A stretch of DNA of 64,000 bases from Lichenostomus cassidix (lineage: Eukaryota > Chordata > Aves > Passeriformes > Meliphagidae): positions 49,536,077 to 49,600,076 of the forward strand of contig CM039211.1 in the NCBI GenBank assembly GCA_008360975.2, written 5' to 3'. Below the pieces are notes generated by a model. It ran no database searches and was not told where the DNA came from. It was given only the letters and a program-made list of their open reading frames with translations. Of this stretch, positions 15,801 through 30,800 are shown piece by piece (position 1 is the stretch's first letter; every line of letters begins with the position of its first letter). The position numbers and the translations under genes were made by a program.

Positions 15801-18800
15801 AGAACAAAGGAACAATCCTTTAGACAACTCAATTAATTTAAGTAGCCCACAGGCTCACCTTAAATGCCTCAAACCTGTATTCTAGTTCATAACCAGACTG
15901 AAAAAGCAAAGCTGAGACTCAAACAAATACACTCAGAATACTCTTTGTCCCTGGGAAAACTCTTCCAGGCTGTTAAATGTGTTTCCTAAAAAGCTCCTCT
16001 AGTCATGTAGATTCAAAGTACTTCAGAACTATGCATTCCCTGGCAGAACTCCACTAGAAGTTCACTTCTAAGAAGAATGGGAATCAGATTTCTCTGCGTC
16101 AGCTTAGTTAAACATGCTCTATATGCATAACCTGAAATATGATGACATCAGTCACAGGCCTTATCAAGCTAGAAACTAAAGATCATAATATTTAAAAATC
16201 CAATATCAACACAATTCCTTGTTCTAGGTTAAAGGGAAGGTCACCAGCCTGCTCACTAGAAATAGCCAGTTGGGGATCCTCAGCATGACTTGTAGGTGAA
16301 ACAATACTGCAACCAAGAAATTGTGGTGATGCCTGGTTTAGTTTCATGAAGAAACTAAATTTATCACATTCAGTTTTATTTAAAATGCAAACTATGAAAA
16401 AAGCAAGCCCCTCTTTTGATTTAACAAATGATGAGGTGAACTGCAATGAAGGAAACCAAATAAACAGGTTTTGAATACAATACTTATATTTTTCTCCTCT
16501 CCCAGGATAATAGTTACCCACCACCCTTCACCTCTCCCACTCCTTTTAAAAAAAGACAGTGAGGAAAAATACAATTTTCTTCTCACACACATGAAGAATC
16601 TGTACTATGTTCACCATAAAGCTGAAATTCATTTGAAGAGGAACAGTTAACCAGAAAAGGTCATGTTATAATCATAACAATAAAAAAAAGCCCAGTATCT
16701 CCCCAAACTATTGACTGTAAAGGACACAGCTCTCTGTGACAAATACTTCTGGACTTACAGTTGAAATGACTGGTTTTGAATGCAAACATCACTAATACTG
16801 TATAGAAAGTATCACAGGCTGAGAAAATACATAGGGAATGATGAAGTGAGCTGTTGCTATAGAGATTATGTTAAAATACTCTCAAGTGCCTTTCCTTGTC
16901 CCCATGCAACCATAATAAAGCCTAATTTAAAGCCAACTCTTCCATTAATTATATCTTTTTCTGGTATCCTGGCATACAAAACAAGACAAATTAAGAATCA
17001 TACAAGACACTACATTTTTTGCTTCAGGGAAATTTTTTTTAATCTCAGCAATTTCTAAGTGCAGAAAAGAACTTGCTGTTTCAAAACTCAACAAAGAGTC
17101 AGTTCTGCTGGATTCTTTTACTTGCATCTCTGTAAACTGATTAACATAAGGCTGTAACAAAAGGTAGCTGTATTTTGGAAGTAAGTTTAAAATCTTTTGT
17201 GCACCAAATGGTACTTATGTCATGGACTTTGTTCAACCACAGGTAGCTATAATATTATGTCATTTTAGGGGCTAAATTACTTCAAAGCTCATTAGATGTT
17301 TAATTTTTTAAGAATTTTTAAAGAAAACTACTACATATGTTTTAGAAAACCTCCATCACTTAGCCACCAACTACTGCAGGGATGTCACAGTGAAACCTGC
17401 TTTCCAGTAACCATTAACCAAGCTGGACAGAGATGTAGCACCAAGGGCTTTCCATGCAGACAGAACAGTGACTCAGTTCTGTGATAGTTCAAACAGTGTC
17501 AGGGAGACTGCATCACATATTCTAGTGTGATGATTTAAGCACTAAGCTTAAAGTATGACAGAACACTACTTTCACTTATATTAAATAGGCATAGTTTATG
17601 TGTATGCATAAAAACTGCTGTCAAGGAAAGCAAATAATGACTTCTTGACTTGATGGCAGGAAAAGAATTCAGCCTTTAATAGACACTGGCAGTGGCTTTG
17701 CTATTATTGTATTTGCAAACAGCAACTCTTTAATAATGCCCAATATACAGTGTAAATTTAACCTGAGGCAAAATTAACATAATTTTGTTAGAGACCTAAT
17801 TCACTGAGAGCTGGAGTCTACATTGTAACTGTGTTGCATTTTCCCTTTATTTGAGTCAAATTCTTTATGGTTCAAAAAATAGCTCCAAGAAATACATCAC
17901 ACATTAGCTTCAGACTACTGTAACATTACACCCACTGACATAACCCTTGACACCTTTCAGTTTGATCACAGTTGAACTTGCACAGACCATAAATGATGTA
18001 TTTCTGTCTTGAGAATCTCAAAGGCTGCCATGCAGAAGTGTACAAGCCAAACTGTTTATTCTGTGGAGTTACTCAGTTTCACGCTACATGCAACTGGAGG
18101 AAAAAAAGAGGTGCTGGCAAGACAGTGCTTCAGGAATACAAATACTGAATAGATCTTAGTAACCAGCTGGGGCAGGGGAAGAGCCAAATGTTGAATTTGC
18201 TGCCAAACACTTCACAAACTGGATTTGCACAGTTCAGTTTTCACTTTTTCAGATTTGCTGCCACAGGCACACAACTCAGGTTAGCCTAATTTTGACCTAT
18301 GACCTGTGATCTTTTTATTCTTCACTGCTATAGTCCCATGTCCTTGAGTATTGCTCCATGAGTGAAGGAGAGGCAGAGCTACTGGAGCTGTCAAGTTAAA
18401 CAAATACAATTTTCATATTAAATGTAAACACCTACAAAGAGGACAAAACCCAGTATCTGTAGTTTCAGCCACAGCCACTGCCAAAAAAGCAACCATTTCC
18501 AAAAGGTCGACTATTGGTGCATAGCCAGGTCTTGGCTACCAGACAGCTCATCATTAATCTGTTTACTTTCCATGTCATGTCTCAATGAGCAACGCTTACT
18601 GATAATTCTTTTTCTTCTAACCATGTATTTTCCTAATAAAATATTTTCACCAATGAGTAACAAAAACTACTCAAGTCTTTCTTTATACATTTTTAACTTC
18701 TCCCTAACCACCACACCCAATCACAGTAGTTCTGAGGCATCTAGTTAGCACATCTCTTAGTATATCTAACTTCTTCTGAGACAGTGAGACAGAAATGTCC

Positions 18801-21800
18801 TTTATCTCATTGCATACGTCAATCACAAGAACAGTAAGTAAATCAAGGATAAACATGGCAAACCTGACTCAAGCATTTTGTAAGGCAGTTTGAAATTTGT
18901 GGGTTTTTACCAGCTATGATTGTTTTACTCTTATTATTTTCAGAAAAAGACTGTGTCATCAGATCTCTTATTTTAAGAGAGAGACAGCAGGTACCTCTCT
19001 TTAAGTACTGCATGTACTGTAGGACAAATGTTCCCTTGCGTAGGTAGCTACAAGCTGCACAGTAAAATGAGGTCATGCTACCCAAACAGGCAGAGGATTT
19101 CATAATGAAAAGGGGTATTTTGTAGCTTCTCCCCTTTTGAAGCAGGAACACAGCCAAGACTGCTAGTAATAAATGCAGTGGTCACAGCACCAAGCCTGCC
19201 AGAGTCCAATAAGCATCTGGACAATGCTCTCAGGCAATTCTTGGGGTGTCCTGCGCAGAGACACAAGTTGGGCTCGACGGCCCTTACGGGTCCCTTCCAA
19301 CTCAGCATATTCTATGATAACTCACTATTGCTTTTGGTTCTGTGGAGGATCAGCCCATGATCCAAGGCCAGGATGACCTGCTACTTTGCCCTGTTACAGA
19401 GGCCTACTCAGATCTTGTATTCAGGCTCCAAACTGACATTTACAAGCAATGAGCTCTCCAAGGCATGGTACACAGCCCTTATACATACCATGTTATCCAC
19501 CACACAGGAGAACAGAGGACACAGAAGAGCAGGAGAAACGCTACAACTATGTGCATTTATGTACTGCACATGTATCAGTCTGGCTTTATTTTTCCAATGA
19601 ATCATGACTTTCAAAACAATACAACAGTATCTTTTGTAAGACGAACCTGCTGCTGTATGACTTAATCTGGGCAAGGAAAACTGTAAAAAGAAGTTACCAC
19701 TGTAGGACAGTAACTTCAAGGAAGACAAAAAAATACATCGTTTTGCTGACAAAGTGGACTGTACCACTCCTGCTGCACATGCTCCGCTGTCATGCTCTCA
19801 CAGTAGCTGCTATACCTCACCCACCCCCAGTTAGACACACCAGCAGCCAGTTTGGTTTGTCAACTTTGGCACAGACAGTGTAGGCAAGGCGAGGGAGATG
19901 GTGTCCATTTTACACCCAGCTGTCTGCTGCTAGAGGCCATCTATTCAGCTTGCTGCTCGACTTAGTCCAGCTTTGCTCACTCCCTAGTGGAACTTTGAAG
20001 AAAGGAGTATTTCTCCTTTATTTTTTTAAATTAAAACAGTAGTTACAGATGAGAGACCAGAATTAAGTTATGACAATGTAAACAGGATGATAATAAAGGT
20101 GACTTTAGAGATTAAAGGTTGCTTTGTATCTGCACCACTTCTTAAAAAAAAGATATAACTCATTAAAGTGGAAATCTGCTTGCAAATCTCGCTGCCAAAA
20201 ATCTGTACGCATTCAGCCTGACAAGTTCTAGAGTGAAGGGAGTAGGGTGGGTTGAAAAATAACCAAAACCCCTTTTCACTTTTCAGCAAGAGAAAGCAAT
20301 GTTTATTGTGTCTACATTTACAGCTGAGCAAACAGGCGTTTCTATCAGCTGCTCTCTTGTATATCCCTTTCCAATTTTAACAACAAACCCAAGAAAGCAT
20401 TCTTTGTTGCTGCTTAAATGCTCCCTAAACTAGATCCTGGGTCTAATCCTCATGCAAAAAGACAACACACAGTTCCCCCAAGCTACCAGCGACCTGCCTC
20501 AATCAGCTGAGGACCTGGCATACCACACATGCACATGATCATTAAATAGATGAAAGCTGGGAGGCAAGGACAACCCTATCACCTTTAAAGGATGTGCAGT
20601 CCAGCATCCCACTGAGATGCGTCAGTGGTGAAGATGGAAACCAACTGCTGAAAGCAGCCACAGTGTCATTTCTGAAACTACCAACTCAATACTTAACTGA
20701 GTCCTTCAGGCTTTCAAACTTATGTGGCAAAGGAGACACGCAGCTAAAAAGCCCGCGAACTTTTCCCTTCAGGTACAGCTGACACATCAGGGTTTTAGGA
20801 AAAAGGTAAGGAGATATAATCAGCTGACAAGAGAAGCTCGGGCTTCTATCTAAGCTTTTCTCAAACCCACACTGTTCTTCTACCCCACAATGTCTTCCAG
20901 AAAAAAAACAAAAGCAAGGTAAGGAAGGGATTATTCAGGGATTAATCAACCTAATTAGGAACCAAAGACTTACCCAGTAAAGGTCAGAAACAGAAAGAGG
21001 TAACAGGGACTATCGCAGAAGGAACAGTTGCAGGTAGCTGATCAGAGCGCTTGGTACAGAGAAGCACAAAAAATGCGACTGGACTCATTCCAGCAAACAA
21101 TATACGCTATCTGGGGCACGCAGCTTTAAAAATACCTTACTATTAAAGCAGTATTTGAACAACAAAAAAAACCTCAACTGAACAACCAAAAAGTAAGCAC
21201 CCTGAATGAGCGTTGTGTTTTGGTTTTTTGTTTTTTTCATTTTGCTACTGAGCATCTCATATTCAGAAATCTGCACCTTAATTTCCCTTTTCTGGTAAAC
21301 AATGAGAAAGACTAAGAACCTCAGAAATCACTCCAGGAAAATGTTAAACCATGACCTTTGCTTACCTACTGATTCAATACTCTATTCAATTACAGCAAAT
21401 CATTGTTTTGGGGATCTGTCTGCAATCAAGTTTCTTCCCTTAGGGAAAACACTTTTTCACAGGCACAAATGTATATGCAGAAATGAGCAGATATAAAAGC
21501 TTAATAAATACATCTACTTATTTTCATTTTTGTTCTGCACTAATATTTTTGGACACTTCTGAAGATGGAATTACTTAGAAAAAAACAGAACCATTGTAAC
21601 AGAGCAAAATAATTGACTTTTCAAATTTCTTTATTACTGGGGCCAAAAAGAAATCTACAGTCTGTTGGATGTAATCAGATAATCTTCTAAATGTCTTGAT
21701 AACTGCTTGTTGATGTAACATTTTCAGTCCTACGAAAGCATAAACGTAATTTTTTGTAAATAAAGAGGCAGCTATTTGAAAATTAACATGGCAAATCATT

Positions 21801-24800
21801 TAAAAGTTAAAGAAAGATGCATGTTAATGTGAATCTACCTCCTTCCTGTCACAGTAATTTTGATTTGGTCATAAAACCATTTTGGCTAAAATGGAATATA
21901 CCAGAACAAAATAAGATCATATCTATAACTGTGGTGCATCCTTCCGTCCCTTAACATAGCCATCTTAAATGTTCTTTCCATTTCTAAAGGCTTGCACCTT
22001 CTGAAACTTGTATCACACCTGCTATTGGATACTCAATACTGTGCAGCAACATACATCAAAACCACAGATATTCTTAGAGCATAATAGATTATACTGGATC
22101 CACTCTACTGAAGCATATTACTAAGTTGAATATCTTCGCTGTTGCCAACAAAGTACAGAACACTTTTCTTGACTACTAGAAGCCCAGTAAGATGGTGTAG
22201 TCCCTTTTATATGTGCTTGATCAGACCATGTTCATCTTAAAAGCCCTGTGAAACACAGCAGATTTTTTGTAACAATGATTTAAAACTAAGATCATATGGA
22301 TTTTTTGTAACATATAGTAAAATGAAGGGATGTTGTCACTGAAATAGTGCATAAGCCTTGTATTTCATACATCGGCTGAGGTATGACAGGAAAAAATATT
22401 TTAATGCCTTTGTCCTTCTCTCTATCAGTCTACCCTATAAACTAGCACATGATTTGCAATCATTTAACCAGAGCCACAGTCTTCTTAAGAAGTGTGGTGC
22501 AGAATAGGAATTCTCAGGCAGTGGAATGTTTGAGATGCTTTGGTTCCAGCTCTGCTTCCATGCACCCTGCAAGAGCAGATACTATTTCCATGGTAGAAAA
22601 CCAAAAATGTCATGAAACTGCTTGTATCGGTCTTACTAGCACTCACATCAGTCTCCTGGCAAAATTGTTCTTCAAACATTGTAAAGAAAAAAAAAATAGC
22701 GAAACAGACAAACATCCCTTTCCATGTTAAACTACTCTGTGATATGCCCTGGAGTGTTTGAAAACATTTCACATTCTTAGTGGATGTCCAGTCCCACTTT
22801 CTTATAAGCCTTCCTTTGGTTTCAAATAAGAGAAAACAATTGTAAGAGAAAATACAAAGTAAATCCTGGTAACTGCATCAACTTTACAACTTGCACATTT
22901 AACCTAAGATGTATTTTTGACGTAACAGCTGTGGCAAGCTATGTCCTCAGACCTATTCCTAGACTGAGGACACTTGAAAGCCAACACTATTTTCTGTGTA
23001 TCTTCACCCTCCAGCTCCTAACTTAATTTTTTCCAGAATAAAATTAACACTAAATACTCATCCTGTTGTTAAAAATCCATTTTCAATAAAATTCTTCTCA
23101 TCAGAAGCTCCTCCACAGTTGCTTGCAGAGTCCCTTTAGGCCACAAATACCCCGATTCACCCCTTGGAAACACCATCTTTAATGGCAGTAAAATAACATC
23201 TCAAGTAACCTCAAAAACTACACCTTTATTCTTTCTTTTACTACTCATTACAGTAAAAGAATCATGATCACTGACATTCCTAAGAAATTTTCTGCCTGGT
23301 CTGGAAGCCTTTGACTTCACCCTCTGTGACATTTAACCTGTTCAGCATTTTGAGCATTTTGAGCATGCTGGTTGCAGTAGCACAAAAACCTGAATTGCCC
23401 AAAGTGTAGGATAAATGCTCTCCCATCTTTAGCCTGTTTTGTTATTTCATTGTGCTGTGTAGTAACAGAGGAAGTTAAAATGGCCTAATAATTTCATTTA
23501 AATGGTACCGCACAATCCAGTGCTAATCAGCATTACAATTCTGCCAATTAAAGCTAACAAAAAATCAACAAATTCATATTTGAAAAAAAAAAACAGCTCA
23601 CAAGCCCCACAAATAAAAATCTGTATTAAATGTATTTGTTTTCCCCAAGAAACATGTACTGTACAGCTAGCTTTACAAGCAGAATAACACAGGCGAAAGA
23701 AGTTTACTAGCTAAGCAACTGAAAATAGAATTTTTAATACCTGCTGTCCATTCTACAGCTGCAAACATAATATATTCCTTACTCTTACACATTTAGTTCA
23801 GCTCAACAATGAGTGACTATATGTGACTCGAAACAGCAGAAATGCATGCTTACCACATCTAAAATAAAACAGGAACAAAAACTGCCATCTACAAATACAA
23901 AAATCCTGACACATTGAGAATCTGTTATTTCAACAAACAAAAACAAGATTTCCTGTATTTCTAAATTTTAACTATAAAACAAGTTCTAAATGTTTTCCGT
24001 GTTGTATTCAATATAAGTAATAATTACATACTGGTGAACATTTGCAGAAAAGCAGTATTTTCATTTAAGGTTCTTTCTCAAAAAAGACTGTCCACATCAG
24101 GAAAAGCAGCACTCTGGTAAACATTCCTCTCTTTTTTAAAAAAAAAGAAAATGAAATATATAAAATAAACCTGAAAAGAAATACCTGTTAACCTTGGAAG
24201 TATCTACACAAGATTGTCCCTTTGCTCAGTAAGAAAATGGTCCAACTTGAGAACAATCCTTCCAAAGAAATGAGACTGGTTTGAAGTGTTGCCAGAAAAC
24301 AGCAATAAGGCTTTCTTTAAAAATAATTAAAATTATAAACATGAAAAATTATTAAAATATTTTATTTTAATTAATGTGTCTCACTTGCTGATTTGAACTG
24401 AGACCAAGTCAACAATTCAAATAATACTAATTCTAATCAACCTACCTGCAATAAGACAGGGTCTACAACATATCAAGAGTTCATTGTAACAAGTAGCTTA
24501 TAATTATTTTTTCTACTGTTATTTTAATCCAAAAAGGAAATATACACTTGCATCACATAAAGGAAGGATTTAGGTTGATGGATACAGTCACCACAAAGTT
24601 AACAGTTCCTAACAAAGGGACCATGGCAGCTCTGGTTATGGTTGTAAGCCTAATAAAAATTCATGGGTTTATCCTGATAGCTACCACTTTCAACGCAGCT
24701 GAAAGAGAAAAGGTTGCTGCACCGTTTAAACACTATTTAGGAAAGCCAAAAGAGAGGGAACTCAATAGGAACATTAACTTCCTATGTTTTTTTCTTCTAT

Positions 24801-27800
24801 TTACATGGGATTGGAGACTGGCTTTGACTGTTGCTGTTGCTCAGGGGCTGTAGTGGAACCTGAAATTCCTTTCAGGGGAAGCCAGATGGAGTTAATTCTC
24901 CAGTACATCTTTACAATTATTAGTCATATTAGTCATTAACTAAAGCTAGCAAAGGAATAGATCTTTGCTTGTGCTTGTTTTAAATTCTGAAGCTTATAAA
25001 AAGTTCTCGTCTGTCCTGGTCATTTGTATTCACACAAACAGCTTGCTCTCTACATTTCTGGCTGCATTTAACCTCTGTCTAGACATTCAGTATTTCTAAA
25101 ACATAAAGCAAGATTTGCCTCCAGACAGGCTTTTTGCTGACGCAGGGGTTTACTAAACAACTTCTGGAATGCCACTGGATATAGCAAAATTGACCTTTAA
25201 GGTGTGTATGGGTCAAACTCTAAGACAAAACTCCTCTTTCTCCTTCAACATATGAGTACAACAGTTGAGATCTGGTACACTCTAGTTCAGACTGTTTCAA
25301 TGCAAGCTACTAGATAGAAACCTTTGAGCTGTTGGCAAGAAAGATGCTGGTGAAAAACAAAGAAATTCTGCTAGTATTCTTTTCTTCCAAGATTTGTAAT
25401 GAAAGCTTGTCTTCCAATATAAATGAAAAATGTATCCACATGGAGTGGACCAAGTCACTGCTGTGAACTTTCTGACTTGCTTTGTCTTTCTACTGGCTTC
25501 AGAAATACTATGGAGGAGGAGGACAGATTACCGCCTAACACTGATATAGCATTCTGTTTGTAGAAGAATCCTTCTTTTCCTCTTGTTTTAAATATAAAGC
25601 TCTTAAAATCTAAATGCTTATCTCTCTAGTGTTGGCAACACAAAGGAAAAAATATTAGTGTTGATGGAAAGCCTTCCAACTTCTTGTGCATTTATATGCA
25701 GTGCCTGGAAAACTCTTGTCCAATTTCTGTCAAGCTTAAAGAAAAGTATAGACAAAAGGACAGATGAACTATGAAAAGCAGATGACTGAAAAGCCATGTA
25801 TTACAGGAAAAGATCCTTCTGAATGCTCTTCAGCGTTATTGATGGTTCTCCTGCATTTCACAGCATGCTACACTGAGCACACAGAAATTAGATGTGGTTA
25901 CAGGATAAGGCTTGCTGAAATTTGGCTCTGGGTTCTGAAATGTAGTTACTAATTGTTTTTTCCAAAGATTCTGACAGTTCAGACTGTGACAAACCATGGA
26001 CAGACAACGACAACAGAGAAACTATGAAGGATGACAGAGAGTAAGAACATGTGCCCCTCTGTGTAGAAATGAGTGAATGCTGGAGCCAGCAGCACAGTGG
26101 AGTCCCTATGGTCAGAACACTCACATCTGACAGCACTGGCTTACACAGCGACCAATATTTCTTCACATAAAGCAGCATTACACACTGGCAACCATAGTGG
26201 AACAGCACTAAACACTGGTATTTCTGTCATTCACATGAAAATGAGTAAATATTCTAGTGAGGCATGCCTCTGTTATTTCCCTTCCTTGTGCCTCCTTACC
26301 GACTGAAGGGCAGCCCAATCTTTTGCAAATGAACTTATTTTAGAGCATCCAGCTAAGGCAGGTGTCCAAACTGGTAAAACATAACATTCTCCCTACAAAG
26401 AGTATTTTTCTCTCAGATGCTTCCACCACTTCTCAATATAATTTTGAAATGTAACTGCTGCATAACTTGAATAGCAGGCAGGTATTTCTGACTCATTTCT
26501 TTTTATACCTTTTTTGTAACCCATGTATTTCTCTGGAGGCACTGAAAACAAAGACCTGATCAGCTAATGAAGACTATTTCACCTACAGCCTTAAGAGAAT
26601 GAAAATACCTCAAAGGAAGAATTAAACATGTTATAGGACTGTGTCTACATCTTTTCTTTTTCTGTTTGTGCTGGAACTGATTAATGGTATTCATTATGTA
26701 CTGTAGATTTATATACAGAAACAATTCTCTCATACTAATGAGAATGAATGCTGTGCAAATATAATTCAAGAATACTATTTTTTTGGACCATTGAGGTAAC
26801 TTATTATAAACAACATTTTAGAGTAACAACATTTTCACACACTAAACTGCTTGACTGGCATGAAAGTAAAACTGCAACTTCTGCACCCACAGAACAGACA
26901 TGCAAATACAGAGAACGTAGGTGAAACTTATTTTGCATGTAATGTGTAAGTAGTCACACATGAGAATTATTAGAAACCACAGTTTCGTATGTACATCTAG
27001 AGACCACAGTCCCAAAATGATTTTAAGGCTGAAATCAGGCCTCAAAACTGTAACTTACTACCATACAATCGAAATAATTCTGTGTTTGCATAAAAGATAT
27101 AACAGTACATCTCAGGGTAACTTCTAATCATTTGCTATTGTCCCATTTTGTGATTACCATCAAGTATGGATCCCAGGAAACAAATCCTGGTATCTGCATA
27201 AACAGCTCTGTTTTCAAAAAAAACCAATTACGAGACACAGAATGGTAATAAAAACATCTAGGCAGATTTTGCAAGAGTTTGCAGAGCACATGCACATGAA
27301 CACATTCTGCAGACACCATGTATACTTTTTTCTACACGGTGGGTCATGGGTTTAATGCAATTAAAAATTCTCTTGAGGAATCTCAACATAAAAAAAACTT
27401 CCCCAATTGCTTTCACACACATTGAAAAATCTTTGTTGGCATAAAACCTACATAGAAAATCAGCAGTTACCTCATCACAAAACCTCTCTTCATTATGTTA
27501 ATGTTTCGATCATATAAAAAACACCCTGATGTGTGAAATAGTGACATCTCAGTGAGACAGGACAAAGTAAGGCGAACTGCAGATCTTTGATCTGACTGAA
27601 AGTGCTCTGCATTCTGATGAGAATTTTTGTTGGGATCCTAGGAGATGAAAGGATTTTTTTTTTAGTCTGACGGTTAACAGAAGGGGGGGGAGGTATTCAA
27701 AAGAGAACAAAAAGAGGAGCATTGAAAGCAGATGACATCATGCCTCAAAATGGCCTTTACCATCTTACTGACATGTTCCACAATGTAGAATAGCAGTTTC

Positions 27801-30800
27801 CACACAGCTATTCTTGAGAGCTCAAGATCCTCTGTGGAGACAGTATGGCTGGAGATCTACTGCTTTAAAAGGACAGAAAATTGAAACAGGTCTAAATATA
27901 ATAGATATCTTTATTTTGGGACCCTAAATGCATTACGGTAATGCTCCAGAATACCACTTTTTGAATCTATGTTCTGTCTCACATAATAGAAGTCTCCAGT
28001 CTACAAAGATAAGAATTACAAGTTCTGTCACTCCCATTGCATTGCCAGGTAAACCCACACTGTGAGCATGGAAATAACCGTTACTTCCCTCTGATTCTTC
28101 ACACAAGCAGTTTGCCTTTTGTTCCAGGAACATCTTCCAACCTTGTTGGGGTCTCAGAACTGATCACCCTTCACCTCAGACTGCCAGAGGCACCAAACAT
28201 GGAGAGACATCAAATTCCCTTCTTTATCCTCTAAAGCAGCTAAGGCGAAAACCACAGGACTCTGGGAGCATTCTGACAATTTGTGTTCAGGCAAACGCAC
28301 ATACAATCAACTTACAAGGCCATGTACATGACATTTGTTTGCAATGGATTTGTAAACCTCAGAAGATATAAAACATAAAAACCAGATATAAAACAGTTTT
28401 TCCTTGATAATGCCTTTCTCTTTTCCAGAAGTTTATTCTCCTTAAATGAAAGAAAAATTGTGCTTGGAAGTTTCTCATTAAGGCAGAAAAAGAGATTTCT
28501 TGTCAAAGCTTCTCTGCTTCTTAACTTTCCCTCTCTGCCCCCCTCATTTATGCTTCATGGTGTGGCCATTTATACAGGATATTTCTCTCATCAAACATCC
28601 TCCCAGCTGCAAAGACCTACCTTTATAAAAATGCCTTCCATTTTAACTCCAGCCTAACTGCAAAATGTAAAGACTAACTAAAGGGCATCACAAAGACCTG
28701 CCACATCTCCTATACCCTGAACCTAGAACACTTATTTTCATTTGACAGAGCAAATGCTGTTACAGTCTTGATTTTTACACGAATTACAGACCTCTCTACA
28801 CTATTTCACTCCCTGCATACATATCCATTTAAAAAATAGTTTTGAATGGATCAATGCTGGAATGAAGTCTTCTTGAAAACTGATGCTAACATCACCAAAA
28901 GAGTAAGCATTTTGCAACACCAAAACAAAGCAGCATTACAGGGACACATAAAAGAAGAATTCCAGCCAGTGCATATTTAACAAGCCATGTGACACATCAA
29001 TACTTTTCTATTGTCTCCATACAGACTACTAAAATATGTATCTAATATGCATATAACTATACTCTCAGCAGCCACAAGAGAATTTTATCATAGGAAAACA
29101 GTAAATAACCATAACTGTCTTTGAACTGTAACTCTCTCCATTAGAATGTGCTCTTAAGGACAGAAATCCTGTATTTTTAACTGCCGTACTAACCAGGTAC
29201 AAATTAAGACTAAGAAGTATATTTACGTGTTAGAGATTCCCATAATCTCTCCCTCTTACTATGTTCCATTTTTTATGCTTTTAATTTTTTGTCACGCTCT
29301 CTGAATTTCTTTTTTCAAGAAGGAAGAACCTGTAAGATACACTACAGACACCTCACTATCTGGGTTTTATCATTTTCCTTTGCATGTCATGGAAGTCAAA
29401 GGTCTCTTGGAACCCCTGACCTTAGAGGGCCAGAATCCATCAGAGAGGATGTAAGTACATGTGGCATAATATAATGTATCCAAGAATGTTACTAAAAGGT
29501 ACTAGAAGGCTGGCATTAAACTGGCTTTACCTTCTCCTCTTTCCATCTCTGCTGCTGCAGGATGGAAAACTGATTTCGGACCACAGATTCTGATAGGACT
29601 AAGGAAATCTTGATCAAAAGAAATGAAAACTTCACTAACCTCCCCTCTGTGAGAGATTCCTCTGCCTACTTTTGTTTTTTCACGACAGGATGTTGCAAGT
29701 ATTAACAAATGGGGTTTATATTGTTTCTATCTTGAAGCTCTGAGGTTCAGACACTGTCTCAATAGTACCACAGAATCATGAACATCTGAAGGCTAATGCA
29801 GTCACATACTTAAAACTGTGCATATACTTAAAGCGGACATACAGAAAACACCTTAATTTAAAAAAACCAATCATAATTATTTCCAAATAACCTGACATTA
29901 TTAGTAAGGATGCTCTCTCATGCACTTTGACAGATGTGTTACTTTGTCCATCACAAAACTTAGTTCTCAAAATGTTTATGCAATCATCATAAAAGAATTA
30001 AGTTATTTGAGTGATCAGCAAGAATTGCTATCATCTTAAAGTCAGTATTGAGAGGTATTGACTTGAAGCAAGCAAGCATTCAACCTAACACTACCAGAAA
30101 AGGTACCCTGTACACTTCAGTCAACAGAAAAACAGTTGCCAAAAACCATAACAACCCAAGCATAAAGTGAACTGCACAGCTTAAATGGGAACATAAAAGT
30201 AATAATACTTCATTGAACCTTGACTTGATCATTACCACAGTATGCCCATTTTCATTTTCCGGTGTTCTAAGGAAACAAGCTTCCTTGAGTCCTACATTTA
30301 CATGTAGATATGCATATAGCAAATTTAGATACATAATAACTCAGAGAACAGAAATAAAGCATCAGAAGGAAAAACTGTGAACAAACATTACTTGTAATTT
30401 CAGCATCTCTAATGTAAACCACAGCTGAAGGTTGCTTTAGCTGTTCAGTATCTCAGTTTAACATGCTTGACAGGAGACAATGCCAGAGGTCCAGAGAAGG
30501 GCAGCCATAACCACAGAGAAGTTGCCAAAAAGGCCCTTAGCTGTGAGCTGCAAGACAAGTAGATGTGCATACTTTGCAAGAGAGAAATCAAAGCCAAGAA
30601 GCTGGAAAGGGTCAGTGTTCAAAAGACAAACTTCATTATTCAAAGTCTGTTCAGAGGAAAAGATACTTACTTGTAAAGGTAGTATTCAGCTTGATCCACT
30701 TCTTCTCGTGAGGAAATGTTGTCAACAAACTGATTAAAAAATAAGAAATAACAGCTTAAAAAGGGAGCACTCACACAAGGCACATTAGAAGAAAATGCAA

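Larger units (their letters stand above)
9599..30670 (-). other. MRPS27: MRPS27 intron 4 (21 kb)
   Basis: Phase 2 intron making up a third of the window. The CR1 fragment at 19160-19322 and a 12-bp tandem duplication are the only repeats I can name; the rest is AT-rich unique-looking DNA with no supported gene, RNA gene or extra exon on either strand. Confidence 0.85.

Noticed and set aside
24340..24375. AT-rich imperfect palindrome (ATTAAAATATTTTATTTTAAT)
   Set aside because: Expected by chance in such AT-rich DNA, and nothing around it gives it a role.
29771..29800. CACAGAATCATGAA, resembling the start of a reverse CR1
   Set aside because: Only about 15 bases resemble the CR1 tail and the sequence after it shows no CR1 block.
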